Source of the DNA: Corynebacterium deserti GIMN1.010
GTDB lineage: Bacteria; Actinomycetota; Actinomycetes; Mycobacteriales; Mycobacteriaceae
Assembly: GCF_001277995.1 (NCBI RefSeq)
Contig: NZ_CP009220.1
Span: 1,736,001 to 1,800,000 of the forward strand
Reading direction: 5' to 3'
Length of the DNA: 64,000 nucleotides
Each line of letters begins with the position of its first letter. Positions within the stretch are counted from its first letter, which is position 1. The notes beneath the pieces were generated by a model, which worked only from the letters and a program-made list of their open reading frames with translations, did no database searches and was not told where the DNA came from. The translations under genes were made by a program, and so were the position numbers. Below are positions 46,757-56,592 of the stretch, piece by piece.

Positions 46757-47782
46757 ATGAAGGTTGTCAAAGTCGCGGATCAGATTGTCGGTACAGAACC
46801 CGAGGATCAGGTCCGCTCTTTTGTGTTCATGTCCAACATGGCCGCTCAGGAAACCGCTCAGACCATGGACGTTTCCGTGTCCGTGGAGCGCATCCACGCC
46901 GACCTCGTGGGCTCTACTGAAATATCCTCCTCGCTTTATTACGTTCCCGACGAGTGGGATGAGGCCCAGGGCTGGGTGAAAATCAACTATCCCCTTATCG
47001 ATGACACGCACACGGCAAGCCTAGACATCGTCCTCGACGCCACGTTTCAACCCCTGCCGGGCACCTCACTAGAGCCTGGCGCCATAACGCTTATCGACGC
47101 CCTCCTCGCCCACGGCGAGCACATTGCGGCCCTGCCACCCCACCGCCGCACCACGTTCCACACCGCCCACCTGCATCCCGCGGGCGGCTTGGACGACTGC
47201 GACTACTGCGCCATTCTATCGCGCCGGGGTTATCTATTCGCCCACGAAGAGATTCAGCAAATAATTCCGATCGGCTCGTGGCCTCGCTCTGTGGACGGCG
47301 TCACCGTCTCTGAAGTCGTGGGAACTGACTTCCCCACCGAACTTCTGCCCGGCATCATTGAGCTGCAGCATCGCGCCGCGCTTGATGTCCCCCACGGCCA
47401 GCTTTCCCTCCAGCCGGCACCATGGAATGCCGAGCGCCTTGCCCAACAATCGGAGCGCATCACCAAGCTGGGCACCAAGCTCTACACTGCCGTGCTATCA
47501 GACGATAAAGGCGTTGTCGCGATGTCGAGCGTCTCAATCCCACCCGCTGCACATCCTCATGTTGCCGAACAGGGGCTGACTATTGTGCACCCCCGGGCGC
47601 GCGGCCGCGGCTTTGGGGCAGCCGCGAAAAAAGCATGCTTATCGACGCTTTCTTCCCACCACCCAGATATCCAACGTGTAGCAACCTCAAACGCGGTTGA
47701 TAATCAAGCCATGCTTGTTATCAACCGCGCATTAGGTGCCGTGGAGATCTCCCGAACGCTCCTGTGGGAGAAAAACCTCTAA
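46757..47782 (+). CDS. GNAT-family acetyltransferase-like protein
   Basis: A 341-residue protein starting immediately after the DUF349 stop. The C-terminal 100 residues match a GNAT domain: HPRARGRGFGAAAKKACLSTL for acetyl-CoA binding (RGxGxxxxKA) and VATSNAVDNQAMLVINRALGA, a common tail. The N-terminal part has no recognised domain, though a CDYC pair stands near residue 153. The substrate is unknown. It converges on the membrane protein at 47779 with a 4-bp overlap. Confidence 0.7.
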   Translation: MKVVKVADQIVGTEPEDQVRSFVFMSNMAAQETAQTMDVSVSVERIHADLVGSTEISSSLYYVPDEWDEAQGWVKINYPLIDDTHTASLDIVLDATFQPLPGTSLEPGAITLIDALLAHGEHIAALPPHRRTTFHTAHLHPAGGLDDCDYCAILSRRGYLFAHEEIQQIIPIGSWPRSVDGVTVSEVVGTDFPTELLPGIIELQHRAALDVPHGQLSLQPAPWNAERLAQQSERITKLGTKLYTAVLSDDKGVVAMSSVSIPPAAHPHVAEQGLTIVHPRARGRGFGAAAKKACLSTLSSHHPDIQRVATSNAVDNQAMLVINRALGAVEISRTLLWEKNL

Positions 47783-48471
47783 GACTCTTTTTGGTGTGCT
47801 GTGTTTTCTTGTGCTCGCTCGCGGCGCCTGGCAACGCGGGCGCGGCGGTCGTCGACAAGCAAAGGGTTGTTCTCTGGGCTAGTCTGCTGCTGTTCCAACA
47901 ACGCGCGCTGGGTAGCTGCAACGCCGTCGAGATCAGGGTTTTCTGCACGCATATCCGCGAGTTCTACCTGACGATCGCTTCGCGCCAAAATTACATTGGA
48001 TAGACCCCACACCGCACACACCGCGCCAATGATCGCAAGAATCATGCCAACATTGACATAGTTGACCTGGGTGCTGGTGCTGGTTTGGCGCATCCAGATG
48101 GCAAACACCGCAAACACGAGGGTGACACAGGAGAAGATCCACGCAACCCACGCCATCCACGTCTTTTTTAAGGTGACTGTACCGAGCGAAATCAGGAACA
48201 CACCGATTGCGCCTAACCAGTAGAAACCATATTCACCCAAAGTGATGTTGGCGTCTGCAGCGGTTGATGACAGGGTGAGCACCTGCCATCCCATCACACC
48301 TCTGATGTGAGGCAGAAACAGAGCCACAATGTAGAGCACGATTCCAGCAATGAGATACCATTTCTTGTTGCCCAGTTCCACAGTCTTTGCGGCATCTTTT
48401 TCCAGTGCCGCAAGCTCTGCTCCGCTGAGGCTCTTTTCACTCACGTTGTTGTTCATCTCCTTGATTGGCAT
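47779..48471 (-). CDS. Four-helix membrane protein upstream of miaB
   Basis: A 230-residue protein. A charged N-terminus is followed by about four membrane segments (KWYLIAGIVLYIVALFLPHI, YGFYWLGAIGVFLISLG, MAWVAWIFSCVTLVFAVFAIW, VNVGMILAIIGAVCAVWGL). The C-terminus is hydrophilic, ending in an Arg-rich stretch. It sits next to miaB as does its mycobacterial counterpart (Rv2732c-like). The start is uncertain: AAGGAG lies 12 bases before the GTG at 48444, while the ATG at 48471 has no ribosome site. Function unknown. Confidence 0.72.
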   Translation of the reverse strand: MPIKEMNNNVSEKSLSGAELAALEKDAAKTVELGNKKWYLIAGIVLYIVALFLPHIRGVMGWQVLTLSSTAADANITLGEYGFYWLGAIGVFLISLGTVTLKKTWMAWVAWIFSCVTLVFAVFAIWMRQTSTSTQVNYVNVGMILAIIGAVCAVWGLSNVILARSDRQVELADMRAENPDLDGVAATQRALLEQQQTSPENNPLLVDDRRARVARRRERAQENTAHQKES

Positions 48472-48522
48472 CCAGTGTTGGCGCCGACTCCCTTTATCCT
48501 AGCCGTGCCCAGCGACAAGGCT

Positions 48523-50169
48523 CTAGTTTGCAGAGCAGCAGGCAGAATCTGTGGCAGGAGCCACTTTTGGTGCACCAATGGACGGCAAGCCCAAACCGAC
48601 ACCGATCGGGGCGGTAGTCGGAACCTGACCGACAGCTGAATTATCTCCAGCCTTGGTGCGGCGATGGGTCTCCACACCAGAATCAGCAATAAGGAAGAAT
48701 GGCTTCGCATCGGTGACGGTGACGGTCACGAAATCACCTGGGCGAATCTCACCATCGATAGCACCCTCGGTGCGTGGTGTTGGAGCAAAGTGAACAAGAC
48801 GACCGTCACGTGCACGACCACTCATGCGCTTGGTGGCATCATTCTTGCGACCACCACCTGCCTGCACCAGCAGCTCCACCTCAGTGCCGATGAGCTTGCT
48901 GTTTTCTTCCTCACTCACCTGCTCCTGCAACGCCATAAGACGCTCATAGCGCTCTTGGACGACTTCCTTTGGAACCTGGTTGTCATACTCCGCAGCTGGA
49001 GTTCCAGGGCGAGGGCTGTACTGGAAGGTGTACGCAGAAGTAAAGCGTGCTTTCTTGACAACATCGAGCGTGTCCTGGAAGTCCTCTTCTGTTTCACCCG
49101 GGAATCCGACGATGATGTCAGTGGTGATAGAAGCATGTGGAATCTTCGCGCGCACCTCATCCAAGATGGCCAAGAACTTCTTGGAACGGTAGGAGCGACG
49201 CATCTCTTTAAGAATACGATCGGAGCCTGACTGCAGTGGCATGTGCAGCTGTGGGCAGATGTTAGGCGTCTCTGCCATGGCATCAATGACGTCCGAGGTG
49301 AACTCAGCTGGGTGTGGGCTGGTAAAGCGCACCCGCTCAAGGCCGTCGATGGTGCCACAAGCACGAAGCAGTTTAGAAAACGCGCTGCGATCGCGTTCGA
49401 GTTCGGGGTCAACGAAGTTAACGCCGTACGCATTGACGTTTTGGCCAAGCAGAGTGACTTCGGTGACACCTTGATCAACAAGTGCTTGCACCTCAGCAAG
49501 GATATCTCCTGGGCGACGATCTTGTTCCTTACCGCGCAGCGACGGCACAATGCAGAAAGTACAGGTGTTGTTACAGCCAACTGACACAGAGACCCAACCT
49601 GCATATGCAGACTCACGCTTAGCAGGAAGAACCGAAGGGAATTGCTCTAGGGAATCGACAATCTCCACTTCCGCCTTGGAATTATGCTCAGCGCGCTGTA
49701 ACAAAGTGGGAAGAGACCCAATGTTGTGAGTACCGAACACAACATCTACCCATGGGGCTTTTTTAACCACAGTATCTTTGTCTTTTTGCGCGAGGCAGCC
49801 ACCGACAGCAATCTGCATGCCAGGGTTGTTTTCCTTCACACTGCGCAAATTGCCTAAGGTGCCATATAGACGAGTATCGGCGTTCTCACGCACAGCACAC
49901 GTATTGAAAACAACAAGGTCTGGTGTGGCTCCAGCATCTGCTGCAACGTAGCCCGCTTCTTCAAGCAGACCTGACAGGCGCTCAGAGTCGTGCACGTTCA
50001 TCTGGCAGCCAAATGTCTTGACCTCATAGGTCCGCGCAGATCCCTCGACCGCATCGGGGCGTGGTTGCGTGGCGGAGTCTGCTTGGCCACCCAGGTTGTG
50101 ACCAAGGTTTAGGCCAGTGAAGTGGGTTGCATCGAGGTGTACATCTGCGGGGTTAATTTGCTGCGTCAC
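48523..50169 (-). CDS. miaB: tRNA-2-methylthio-N6-isopentenyladenosine synthase
   Basis: A 548-residue radical SAM methylthiotransferase acting on i6A37 tRNA, the product of MiaA. The N-terminal UPF0004 domain has [21 protein letters not shown] and GGCLAQ. The radical SAM cluster motif is [12 protein letters not shown] (CxxxCxxC). A TRAM domain ([20 protein letters not shown]) is near residue 430-500, followed by a Cys-containing tail. The start GTG at 50169 has a minus-strand TACAAT eight bases upstream (50178-50183), so the mRNA is leaderless. Confidence 0.96.
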   Translation of the reverse strand: MTQQINPADVHLDATHFTGLNLGHNLGGQADSATQPRPDAVEGSARTYEVKTFGCQMNVHDSERLSGLLEEAGYVAADAGATPDLVVFNTCAVRENADTRLYGTLGNLRSVKENNPGMQIAVGGCLAQKDKDTVVKKAPWVDVVFGTHNIGSLPTLLQRAEHNSKAEVEIVDSLEQFPSVLPAKRESAYAGWVSVSVGCNNTCTFCIVPSLRGKEQDRRPGDILAEVQALVDQGVTEVTLLGQNVNAYGVNFVDPELERDRSAFSKLLRACGTIDGLERVRFTSPHPAEFTSDVIDAMAETPNICPQLHMPLQSGSDRILKEMRRSYRSKKFLAILDEVRAKIPHASITTDIIVGFPGETEEDFQDTLDVVKKARFTSAYTFQYSPRPGTPAAEYDNQVPKEVVQERYERLMALQEQVSEEENSKLIGTEVELLVQAGGGRKNDATKRMSGRARDGRLVHFAPTPRTEGAIDGEIRPGDFVTVTVTDAKPFFLIADSGVETHRRTKAGDNSAVGQVPTTAPIGVGLGLPSIGAPKVAPATDSACCSAN

Positions 50170-50177
50170 GGTAGGTC

Positions 50178-50183
50178 ATTGTA
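50178..50183 (-). promoter_or_regulatory. -10 box of miaB, leaderless
   Basis: TACAAT on the minus strand ends eight bases before the GTG start. Confidence 0.65.
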
Positions 50184-50520
50184 TCGCTGTGGCGCGAGCT
50201 GACATAAACGGAAATTTCCGGTGGAATCTTGGTGCTATTTTTGGCAACGATTTTGGGCCTGTTGCCGTTCAGATTTCGGCCCACCTTTGGGCTCTACAAG
50301 ATGATTTTACTACTCTTTGCTTGGCTAAATTCGCACACTTTTTTAACACACAATACCGGTCGGTCTACAGGTGAAATTCGGGTGAAATCCGGAAATACCC
50401 CCAATTCTTGCCCCCTATCGAGCTGGGAAAATAGCAAGATTCACTGTGTTGCATATTTCAAAATGGACTCATTCACACAATTTTCCACATTCGCCACTAA
50501 AGCTGCTCTAAGCTAACCGT
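50184..50520. promoter_or_regulatory. gluA upstream region
   Basis: No gene is seen. Features: a perfect palindrome CGGAAATTTCCG at 50209-50220; a possible GlxR site TGTTGCATATTTCAAA at 50447-50462 (consensus TGTGA-N6-TCACA; partial match); and TAAGCT at 50509-50514, six bases before the gluA ATG, as a -10 box for a leaderless mRNA. Confidence 0.45.
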
Positions 50521-51273
50521 ATGACGCAGACCACAAATTCCCCGATGATCAAGATGACGGGAGTGCAAAAATACTTCGGCGACTTCCACGCTTTGACGGA
50601 CATCAACCTTGAAGTCCCCAAAGGACAAGTCGTTGTCGTACTCGGCCCGTCCGGATCAGGCAAATCAACCCTTTGTCGCACCATTAACCGTCTCGAGACC
50701 ATCGAGGAAGGCACCATCGAAATCGATGGAAAGGTACTCCCAGAGGAAGGCAAGGGGCTTGCAAAGCTTCGCGCCGATGTCGGAATGGTTTTCCAGTCTT
50801 TCAACCTCTTCCCGCACCTGACCATCAAAGACAACGTCACTCTCGCACCTCTGAAGGTGCGAAAGATGAAGAAGTCTGAAGCCGAAAAGCTTGCGATGAA
50901 CTTGTTGGAACGCGTCGGCATCGCAAACCAGGCCGATAAGTACCCGGCTCAGCTGTCCGGCGGACAGCAACAGCGTGTGGCAATTGCCCGCGCGCTGGCG
51001 ATGAACCCGAAGATCATGCTTTTCGACGAACCAACATCTGCGCTTGACCCTGAAATGGTCAACGAAGTGTTGGACGTCATGGCAAGCCTTGCCAAGGAAG
51101 GCATGACCATGGTGTGCGTTACCCACGAAATGGGATTCGCACGCAAAGCTGCCGATCGCGTCTTGTTCATGGCGGACGGCCTCATCGTGGAGGACACGGA
51201 CCCAGATTCCTTCTTCACCAACCCCAAGTCCGAACGAGCGAAAGACTTCCTCGGAAAGATTTTGGCGCACTAG
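50521..51273 (+). CDS. gluA: Glutamate ABC transporter ATP-binding protein GluA
   Basis: A 250-residue ABC ATPase that powers glutamate uptake. Walker A is GPSGSGKST (about 46-54), the signature LSGGQQQR (about 147), Walker B ILLF-type [13 protein letters not shown] and the switch His in CVTHEMG. The ATG at 50521 has no ribosome site but a TAAGCT box six bases upstream; an internal ATG at 50545 is the start used in some annotations. It begins the gluABCD operon. Confidence 0.95.
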   Translation: MTQTTNSPMIKMTGVQKYFGDFHALTDINLEVPKGQVVVVLGPSGSGKSTLCRTINRLETIEEGTIEIDGKVLPEEGKGLAKLRADVGMVFQSFNLFPHLTIKDNVTLAPLKVRKMKKSEAEKLAMNLLERVGIANQADKYPAQLSGGQQQRVAIARALAMNPKIMLFDEPTSALDPEMVNEVLDVMASLAKEGMTMVCVTHEMGFARKAADRVLFMADGLIVEDTDPDSFFTNPKSERAKDFLGKILAH

Positions 51274-51352
51274 TCCCAACCCTCCGTCCACTTTTACGAG
51301 ACCTTCACCCGCTGTCCACAATCAGCGATTGACCTCTTTACAAGGAGCAACA

Positions 51353-52243
51353 ATGTCTGCAAAGCGTACTTTCACCCGCATCAGCGCCATCCTCGGTGCA
51401 ACCGCCCTCGCCGGCGTCACCCTTACCGCCTGTGGCGGATCCAGTGGAGGTGGCGAAGGCCTCCTCGCTGCAATTGAAGGCGGCACCGTCAACGTCGGCA
51501 CCAAGTTCGACCAGCCTGGCCTGGGCCTTCGAAATCCCGATAACTCTATGAGCGGCCTCGACGTCGACGTGGCTGAATACGTAGTTAACTCCATCGCCGA
51601 TGACAATGGCTGGGAGCACCCCACCATTGAATGGCGCGAGTCCCCTTCTGCGCAGCGTGAAACCCTCATCCAAAACGGCGAGGTCGACATCATTGCAGCA
51701 ACCTACTCCATCAACGCTGGTCGTTCCGAGTCCGTTAACTTCGGTGGCCCATACCTGCTCACCCACCAGGCACTGCTTGTTCGCGAAGACGACGACCGCA
51801 TCGAAACCCTCGAAGACCTCGACAACGGTCTGATCTTGTGCTCTGTTACTGGTTCCACCCCAGCACAGAAGGTCAAGGACGTTCTCCCCGGCGTTCAGCT
51901 CCAGGAATACGACACCTACTCCTCCTGTGTGGAAGCACTGTCCCAGGGCAACGTTGACGCACTGACCACCGACGCCACCATCCTCTTCGGTTACTCCCAG
52001 CAGTACGAAGGGGACTTCCGCGTCGTTGAGATGGAACAAGACGGTCAGCCATTCACCAATGAGTATTACGGCATCGGCCTGAAGAAGGACGATCAGGAAG
52101 CGACCGACGCCATCAATGCAGCTCTTGAGCGTATGTACGCAGACGGCACCTTCCAGCGCCTGCTCACTGAAAACCTCGGCGAAGACTCCGTCGTCGTTGA
52201 AGAGGGCACCCCAGGTGACCTCTCCTTCCTCGATCAAAGCTAA
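51353..52243 (+). CDS. gluB: Glutamate-binding lipoprotein GluB
   Basis: A 296-residue periplasmic-type binding protein. A signal peptide leads to the lipobox LTAC with Cys27 as lipid attachment site. The mature domain belongs to the family 3 amino-acid-binding proteins (GLDVDVAEYV, AATYSINAGRSESVNFGGPY, VTGSTPAQKV and DALTTDATILFGY). A Cys pair (about 170 and 190) may form a disulfide. AAGGAG is five bases before the ATG at 51353. Confidence 0.96.
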   Translation: MSAKRTFTRISAILGATALAGVTLTACGGSSGGGEGLLAAIEGGTVNVGTKFDQPGLGLRNPDNSMSGLDVDVAEYVVNSIADDNGWEHPTIEWRESPSAQRETLIQNGEVDIIAATYSINAGRSESVNFGGPYLLTHQALLVREDDDRIETLEDLDNGLILCSVTGSTPAQKVKDVLPGVQLQEYDTYSSCVEALSQGNVDALTTDATILFGYSQQYEGDFRVVEMEQDGQPFTNEYYGIGLKKDDQEATDAINAALERMYADGTFQRLLTENLGEDSVVVEEGTPGDLSFLDQS

Positions 52244-52279
52244 TCTCGTCGGCGCTTAAGCCAGCGGACAGCAAGTGAC

Positions 52280-52315
52280 ATGCGTGGTGCAAGAACCCAA
52301 AGTTGCGCCACGCAT
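52280..52315 (+). other. Stem-loop between gluB and gluC
   Basis: ATGCGTGGTGCAA (52280-52292) pairs with TTGCGCCACGCAT (52303-52315) over 13 bp with one G-U pair. No T tract follows. Such hairpins after binding-protein genes stabilise or attenuate the transcript so that GluB is made in excess. Confidence 0.8.
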
Positions 52316-52365
52316 TCACCTTTTACCTCACCGTTGTTTCCATCCTTACCAAGGAGAACCACCAC

Positions 52366-53052
52366 ATGAGCACTTTGTGGGCGGATCTGGGTCCGTCGCT
52401 TCTTCCAGCTTTTTGGGTGACCATCAAACTCACCATCTACTCAGCCATCGGCGCCATGATTTTGGGCACCATCCTCACCGCTATGAGGGTCTCCCCCGTC
52501 AAAATCCTGCGCACCCTTTCAACGGCGTACATCAACACAGTCCGAAATACCCCACTGACACTTGTTGTGCTCTTTTGTTCCTTCGGTCTCTACCAAAACC
52601 TTGGTATGACACTCGCAGGCCGTGATAGTTCCACATTCTTGGCGGATAACAACTTCCGTCTCGCTGTCTTGGGCTTCATTTTGTACACCTCCACCTTCGT
52701 GGCTGAATCCCTGCGATCCGGTATCAACACCGTCCACTTTGGCCAAGCTGAGGCGGCTCGATCCCTCGGTCTTGGGTTCGGTGATACCTTCCGATCGATC
52801 ATTTTCCCCCAGGCAGTTCGTGCAGCAATCGTTCCCCTGGGTAATACCTTGATCGCCTTGACCAAGAACACCACCATTGCATCAGTTATTGGTGTCGGCG
52901 AAGCTTCACTGCTGATGAAGTCCACCATTGAAAACCATGCCAACATGCTCTTCGTCGTGTTCTCCATCTTCGCGGTTGGCTTTATGATCCTCACCCTCCC
53001 CATGGGACTGGGACTTGGCAAACTTTCTGAGCGCTTGGCGGTGAAGAAGTAA
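52366..53052 (+). CDS. gluC: Glutamate ABC transporter permease GluC
   Basis: A 228-residue membrane permease with about five helices. The EAA loop reads [32 protein letters not shown] (quoted in parts: EAARSLGL and FPQAVRAA). AAGGAG is nine bases before the ATG at 52366, and the upstream extension from 52303 falls inside the gluB-gluC hairpin. gluD starts on the last base of its stop. Confidence 0.95.
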   Translation: MSTLWADLGPSLLPAFWVTIKLTIYSAIGAMILGTILTAMRVSPVKILRTLSTAYINTVRNTPLTLVVLFCSFGLYQNLGMTLAGRDSSTFLADNNFRLAVLGFILYTSTFVAESLRSGINTVHFGQAEAARSLGLGFGDTFRSIIFPQAVRAAIVPLGNTLIALTKNTTIASVIGVGEASLLMKSTIENHANMLFVVFSIFAVGFMILTLPMGLGLGKLSERLAVKK

Positions 53053-54005
53053 TGAGTAATGCAAGTAGCTCCGTACGCGCAACAGTGCTCTACGATGCTC
53101 CCGGCCCAAAGGGGCGACGTCTTAACCTCCTCATCACGGTCATAACCGTTCTCGTTACAGTTGCTGTGCTGTTCTGGGTGGGCTCTGTGCTCTCTGCAAA
53201 TGGCCAGTTGGAGGCAGCAAAATGGACCCCGTTCCTTAACTCCCAAACCTGGACCACCTACATCCTCCCGGGTCTGTGGGGAACACTAAAATCTGCGATC
53301 TTCTCAGTCATCCTCGCACTGGTCATGGGCACCATCCTTGGCCTGGGACGTATTTCTGAGCACCGCATTCTGCGCTGGATCTGTGCAGTGGTCGTTGAGA
53401 CGTTCCGCGCAATCCCCGTGCTGATCCTCATGATTTTCGCTTACCAGATGTTTGCTCGTTACCAGCTCGTCCCATCGAGCCAGCTAGCTTTCGCCGCAGT
53501 GGTTTTCGGTTTGACCATGTACAACGGTTCCGTCATTGCAGAGATCCTGCGCTCGGGTATCGCCTCGCTGCCAAAGGGACAGCGTGAAGCAGCTATTGCT
53601 CTGGGTATGTCCTCGCGTCAGACTACGTGGTCGATTCTGTTGCCTCAGGCGGTTGCAGCTATGCTTCCTGCTCTGATTTCTCAGATGGTTATTGCGCTGA
53701 AGGACTCCGCTCTTGGTTATCAGATCGGCTATATTGAAGTTGTCCGTTCCGGTATTCAGTCGGCGTCTGTTAATCGCAACTACCTTGCGGCGCTGTTCGT
53801 GGTCGCTCTGATCATGATTGTTCTCAACTTCTCCCTCACCGCCTTGGCGTCTCGTATTGAGCGTCAGCTGCGTGCGGGTCGAGCTCGGAAGAATATTGTG
53901 GCAAAGGTTCCTGAACAGCCAGATCAGGGTCTCGACACTAAGGACAACGTCAACGTTGACTGGCACGATCCTGATTACAAGGACCTTAAAGGCCCAGGCC
54001 ATTAA
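53052..54005 (+). CDS. gluD: Glutamate ABC transporter permease GluD
   Basis: A 317-residue permease, longer than GluC by a C-terminal hydrophilic tail of about 45 residues. About five to six helices; the EAA loop contains [18 protein letters not shown] and [10 protein letters not shown]. The start overlaps the gluC stop by one base (TAATG), so the two subunits are coupled. A strong terminator ends the operon. Confidence 0.95.
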   Translation: MSNASSSVRATVLYDAPGPKGRRLNLLITVITVLVTVAVLFWVGSVLSANGQLEAAKWTPFLNSQTWTTYILPGLWGTLKSAIFSVILALVMGTILGLGRISEHRILRWICAVVVETFRAIPVLILMIFAYQMFARYQLVPSSQLAFAAVVFGLTMYNGSVIAEILRSGIASLPKGQREAAIALGMSSRQTTWSILLPQAVAAMLPALISQMVIALKDSALGYQIGYIEVVRSGIQSASVNRNYLAALFVVALIMIVLNFSLTALASRIERQLRAGRARKNIVAKVPEQPDQGLDTKDNVNVDWHDPDYKDLKGPGH

Positions 54006-54025
54006 TAGTCCGATTGTCATTCAAC

Positions 54026-54057
54026 GCCCCTGCACGTTTGTTTGTGCAGGGGCTTTT
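54026..54057 (+). terminator. gluABCD terminator
   Basis: GCCCCTGCAC (54026-54035) pairs perfectly with GTGCAGGGGC (54044-54053), followed by TTTT. It sits next to the converging recX stop. Confidence 0.92.
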
Positions 54058-54058
54058 G

Positions 54059-54664
54059 CTATTCCTGAAGGCCGGCGATCCGTTCGTCTAAGGCTTCACG
54101 CGCAAGTTCCATGGAGAGTCCAGCTGGGAAGCCACGCCTAGCGAGCGCGCCAAGGACACGCCGCAACGCTTTGTCATAGTCATGTCGGTCGGCTGGCACA
54201 CGCGTTTCTGAACGGGCTTTTTTGACCGCAACGGCGCGTGCGGTTGAGCGCTCATCGGCGGCGTCGATTTGCGCGAGGGCGAGGTCACGGAGATGCTTGT
54301 CGACGCCTTTTTCCTTCAATTCTTTATCCAATACGCGCGAGGATTTTCCGCGTCTGGCTGCGCGTTGCCGTACCCATTCCATAGCGAAGGATTCATCGTC
54401 GAGGAGGTTGGATCGAGTGAGGTCTTCCACAACGTCGTCGACGATGCTGTGTTCAAATTCAAGCGCGTACAGCCTGGTGGTGAGTTCATGGATTGAGCGT
54501 GCACGTTGGTTAAGGAGCAATAATGCCCGCCGGCGCACCTCCGCTTTTTTCTCCTCGTGTTCGAGGTCGAAGAAGTCGGATTCTCCACGGCTGTGGGCTC
54601 TGGTGAAGTTGTTGAGTGCTCTGTGGAGTTTCTCGAGTTTTTCTTGCTGAGATAGTTGATTCAT
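54059..54664 (-). CDS. recX: RecA regulator RecX
   Basis: A 201-residue helical protein that caps RecA filaments. It shows the RecX repeats: [47 protein letters not shown], and a C-terminal copy with [19 protein letters not shown]. It lies 89 bp downstream of recA on the same strand, with a stem-loop between them. Confidence 0.93.
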   Translation of the reverse strand: MNQLSQQEKLEKLHRALNNFTRAHSRGESDFFDLEHEEKKAEVRRRALLLLNQRARSIHELTTRLYALEFEHSIVDDVVEDLTRSNLLDDESFAMEWVRQRAARRGKSSRVLDKELKEKGVDKHLRDLALAQIDAADERSTARAVAVKKARSETRVPADRHDYDKALRRVLGALARRGFPAGLSMELAREALDERIAGLQE

Positions 54665-54681
54665 GGTGGTCGCTGCTATGA

Positions 54682-54731
54682 CAACAGCGGAAGCCGAATG
54701 AGTTTCTCGTTCATGGAGGCTTCCGCTGTTG
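54682..54731 (-). other. Stem-loop between recA and recX
   Basis: CAACAGCGGAAGCC (54682-54695) pairs perfectly with GGCTTCCGCTGTTG (54718-54731). The minus strand after it has no T tract. A partial terminator that lets some transcripts read into recX is likely, as known in other Actinobacteria. Confidence 0.8.
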
Positions 54732-54753
54732 AATGCTGTCTAGTTGTTGTTTT

Positions 54754-55884
54754 CTATTCGCTGTTGTCTGGGTTGTCGTCGTCAGCGTCGTCGAAGTCAA
54801 CGTTTGGTACGAGCTCTACTGGATCGTCGGTGAGCTCATCTGATACTGCAGCGTACTTGCCCACGCCGAGTTTTTGGAAGATTTTCTCTTCGATTTCATC
54901 GGTGATTTCTGGGTTTTCTTTAAGGTACAGGCGTACCTTCTCTTTGCCTTGTCCAAGCTGATCGCCTTCGTAGGTGAACCAGGAACCGGACTTCTTCACG
55001 ATGCCGCTATCGACCGCGAGGTCAATGACGGAGGATTCTCGCGAAATGCCTTCGCCGTACATGATGTCGAATTCGGCGATCTTGAAAGGTGGGGACACCT
55101 TGTTCTTGACGACCTTGAGGCGGGTGCGGTTACCAATAGCATCCTGGCCGTCTTTAAGCGTTTGGATTCGTCGGATATCGCAACGCACAGAAGCGTAGAA
55201 CTTCAGGGCTTTACCACCGGTGGTGGTTTCTGGGGAGCCGAACATGACGCCGATCTTTTCACGCAGCTGGTTAATAAAGATCGCGGTGGTGCCCGAATTG
55301 TACAGTGCGCCGGTCATTTTGCGCAGTGCCTGACTCATAAGGCGTGCCTGGAGACCGACGTGGCTGTCGCCCATTTCGCCTTCAATTTCAGCCTTTGGGG
55401 TCAGTGCTGCAACAGAGTCGATGACGATGATGTCAATGGCACCGGAGCGCACCAGCATATCGGCGATTTCTAGAGCTTGTTCACCAGTGTCTGGCTGGGA
55501 GACCAGGAGTGCGTCGGTATCAACGCCGAGCTTGCGGGCATAATCTGGGTCGAGCGCGTGCTCGGCGTCGATAAACGCGGCGATGCCTCCCCCCTTTTGC
55601 GCTTGCGCAATTGCGTGAAGTGCAACGGTGGTCTTACCTGAGGATTCTGGGCCATACACCTCAATGATTCGACCACGTGGGAACCCGCCAATACCTAGAG
55701 CAATGTCAATGGCGGTATTGCCGGAGGAAATGGTTTGAATTGGAGGGCGGTTTTCATCGCCCAGGCGCATCACAGCACCTTTACCAAAGTCTTTCTCGAT
55801 GAGAGCTAAGGCAGCATCAAGTGCTTTTTGGCGATCGTCACCTTTAACTACGGTTGCCTTGGAGGTTGTCTTTTTTGCAGCCAT
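54754..55884 (-). CDS. recA: Recombinase RecA
   Basis: A 376-residue recombinase and LexA coprotease. Walker A is GPESSGKTT, and the DNA loops include [13 protein letters not shown] and [12 protein letters not shown]. The acidic C-terminus ends [12 protein letters not shown]. The ATG at 55884 follows AAAGGAACGAAAAC; the 24-residue extension upstream is not part of RecA. A LexA box precedes the promoter. Confidence 0.98.
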   Translation of the reverse strand: MAAKKTTSKATVVKGDDRQKALDAALALIEKDFGKGAVMRLGDENRPPIQTISSGNTAIDIALGIGGFPRGRIIEVYGPESSGKTTVALHAIAQAQKGGGIAAFIDAEHALDPDYARKLGVDTDALLVSQPDTGEQALEIADMLVRSGAIDIIVIDSVAALTPKAEIEGEMGDSHVGLQARLMSQALRKMTGALYNSGTTAIFINQLREKIGVMFGSPETTTGGKALKFYASVRCDIRRIQTLKDGQDAIGNRTRLKVVKNKVSPPFKIAEFDIMYGEGISRESSVIDLAVDSGIVKKSGSWFTYEGDQLGQGKEKVRLYLKENPEITDEIEEKIFQKLGVGKYAAVSDELTDDPVELVPNVDFDDADDDNPDNSE

Positions 55885-56075
55885 GTTTTCGTTCCTTTGT
55901 ATTTGTCGTGAGCGTATTAAATGCACCTGCGAGTTGATCCCCGTTATGGTGCTCAATAAAAAGGGCTCTATATAAGTTAGACCGGAAAAGTCTCACTTTG
56001 GATCCCACTAGTGGGTTTTTCTTATGTCTTTCAAGGACTTTAGATGATCGACTCGACACAAAATGTTTACACACC

Positions 56076-56098
56076 ACTATACACGCACAATTGTTCGA
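56076..56098 (-). promoter_or_regulatory. LexA operator and -10 box of recA
   Basis: Minus-strand TCGAACAATTGTGCGT (56083-56098) matches the corynebacterial SOS box at 12 of 14 positions. TATAGT (56076-56081) follows directly. The operator overlaps the spacer/-35 region. The leader to recA is about 190 nt. Confidence 0.8.
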
Positions 56099-56131
56099 AA
56101 AGGGAATTTTCGTACATACTTTCTGACGCGC

Positions 56132-56347
56132 CTAGAATCGAGGGTCATCACGCCCGAGACGACGCGACTTTGGCACACTAAAATCATCGCAGAGTTTTTC
56201 CCATACTTCACGCAGGTCAAGCCCTTGCTCAATGGCGTCATCGACCGTTACTCCAAGTCCAGCGATCACATGGGAATGCGCAATCCACTCCCCTTTAGCT
56301 TCGCCAAATTCATCTTCCACGAGTAGTCGAAACTCTGATAAACGCAT
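56132..56347 (-). CDS. DUF3046 family protein
   Basis: A 71-residue protein of the DUF3046 family, found just upstream of recA in Actinobacteria (Rv2738c-like). It opens MRLSEFRLLVEDEFG and has AKGEWIAHSHVIAGLG, then an alpha-helical end. The acidic helices suggest protein binding. No function is established. Its end is 34 bp from the recA LexA box. Confidence 0.85.
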   Translation of the reverse strand: MRLSEFRLLVEDEFGEAKGEWIAHSHVIAGLGVTVDDAIEQGLDLREVWEKLCDDFSVPKSRRLGRDDPRF

Positions 56348-56530
56348 GGGGACGATATTACAGCGTGCGAGGAGAAGTTAGGTTTCCTAACGTCCGGCGA
56401 CCACAATATCGCCCCGTTTACCTATACTGCGAACGTAAGAAATCAATACACATCCACCTGATCAATACGATCGCCTAAGGGGACGAGCCCCTTCAACGTT
56501 CGGCGGCCATATCACCACACAAAACCGTAG

Positions 56531-56545
56531 TTGAACTGCGTTCAA
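56531..56545 (+). promoter_or_regulatory. BioQ-type operator 1 of bioY
   Basis: TTGAACTGCGTTCAA, a perfect palindrome of the form TTGAAC-N3-GTTCAA, the BioQ (TetR-type) biotin repressor box of corynebacteria. It lies about 32 bp before the second copy. Confidence 0.8.
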
Positions 56546-56562
56546 AACCGCGCACTTGCATG

Positions 56563-56577
56563 TTGAACAGTGTTCAA
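56563..56577 (+). promoter_or_regulatory. BioQ-type operator 2 of bioY
   Basis: TTGAACAGTGTTCAA, the same palindrome as operator 1. It ends four bases before the -10 box TATGAT (56581-56586), so a bound repressor would block RNA polymerase. Confidence 0.82.
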
Positions 56578-56592
56578 GTGTATGATTCTTTC

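Noticed and set aside
55885..55956. 24-residue extension of RecA
   Set aside because: No family similarity, and a good ribosome site precedes the ATG at 55884.
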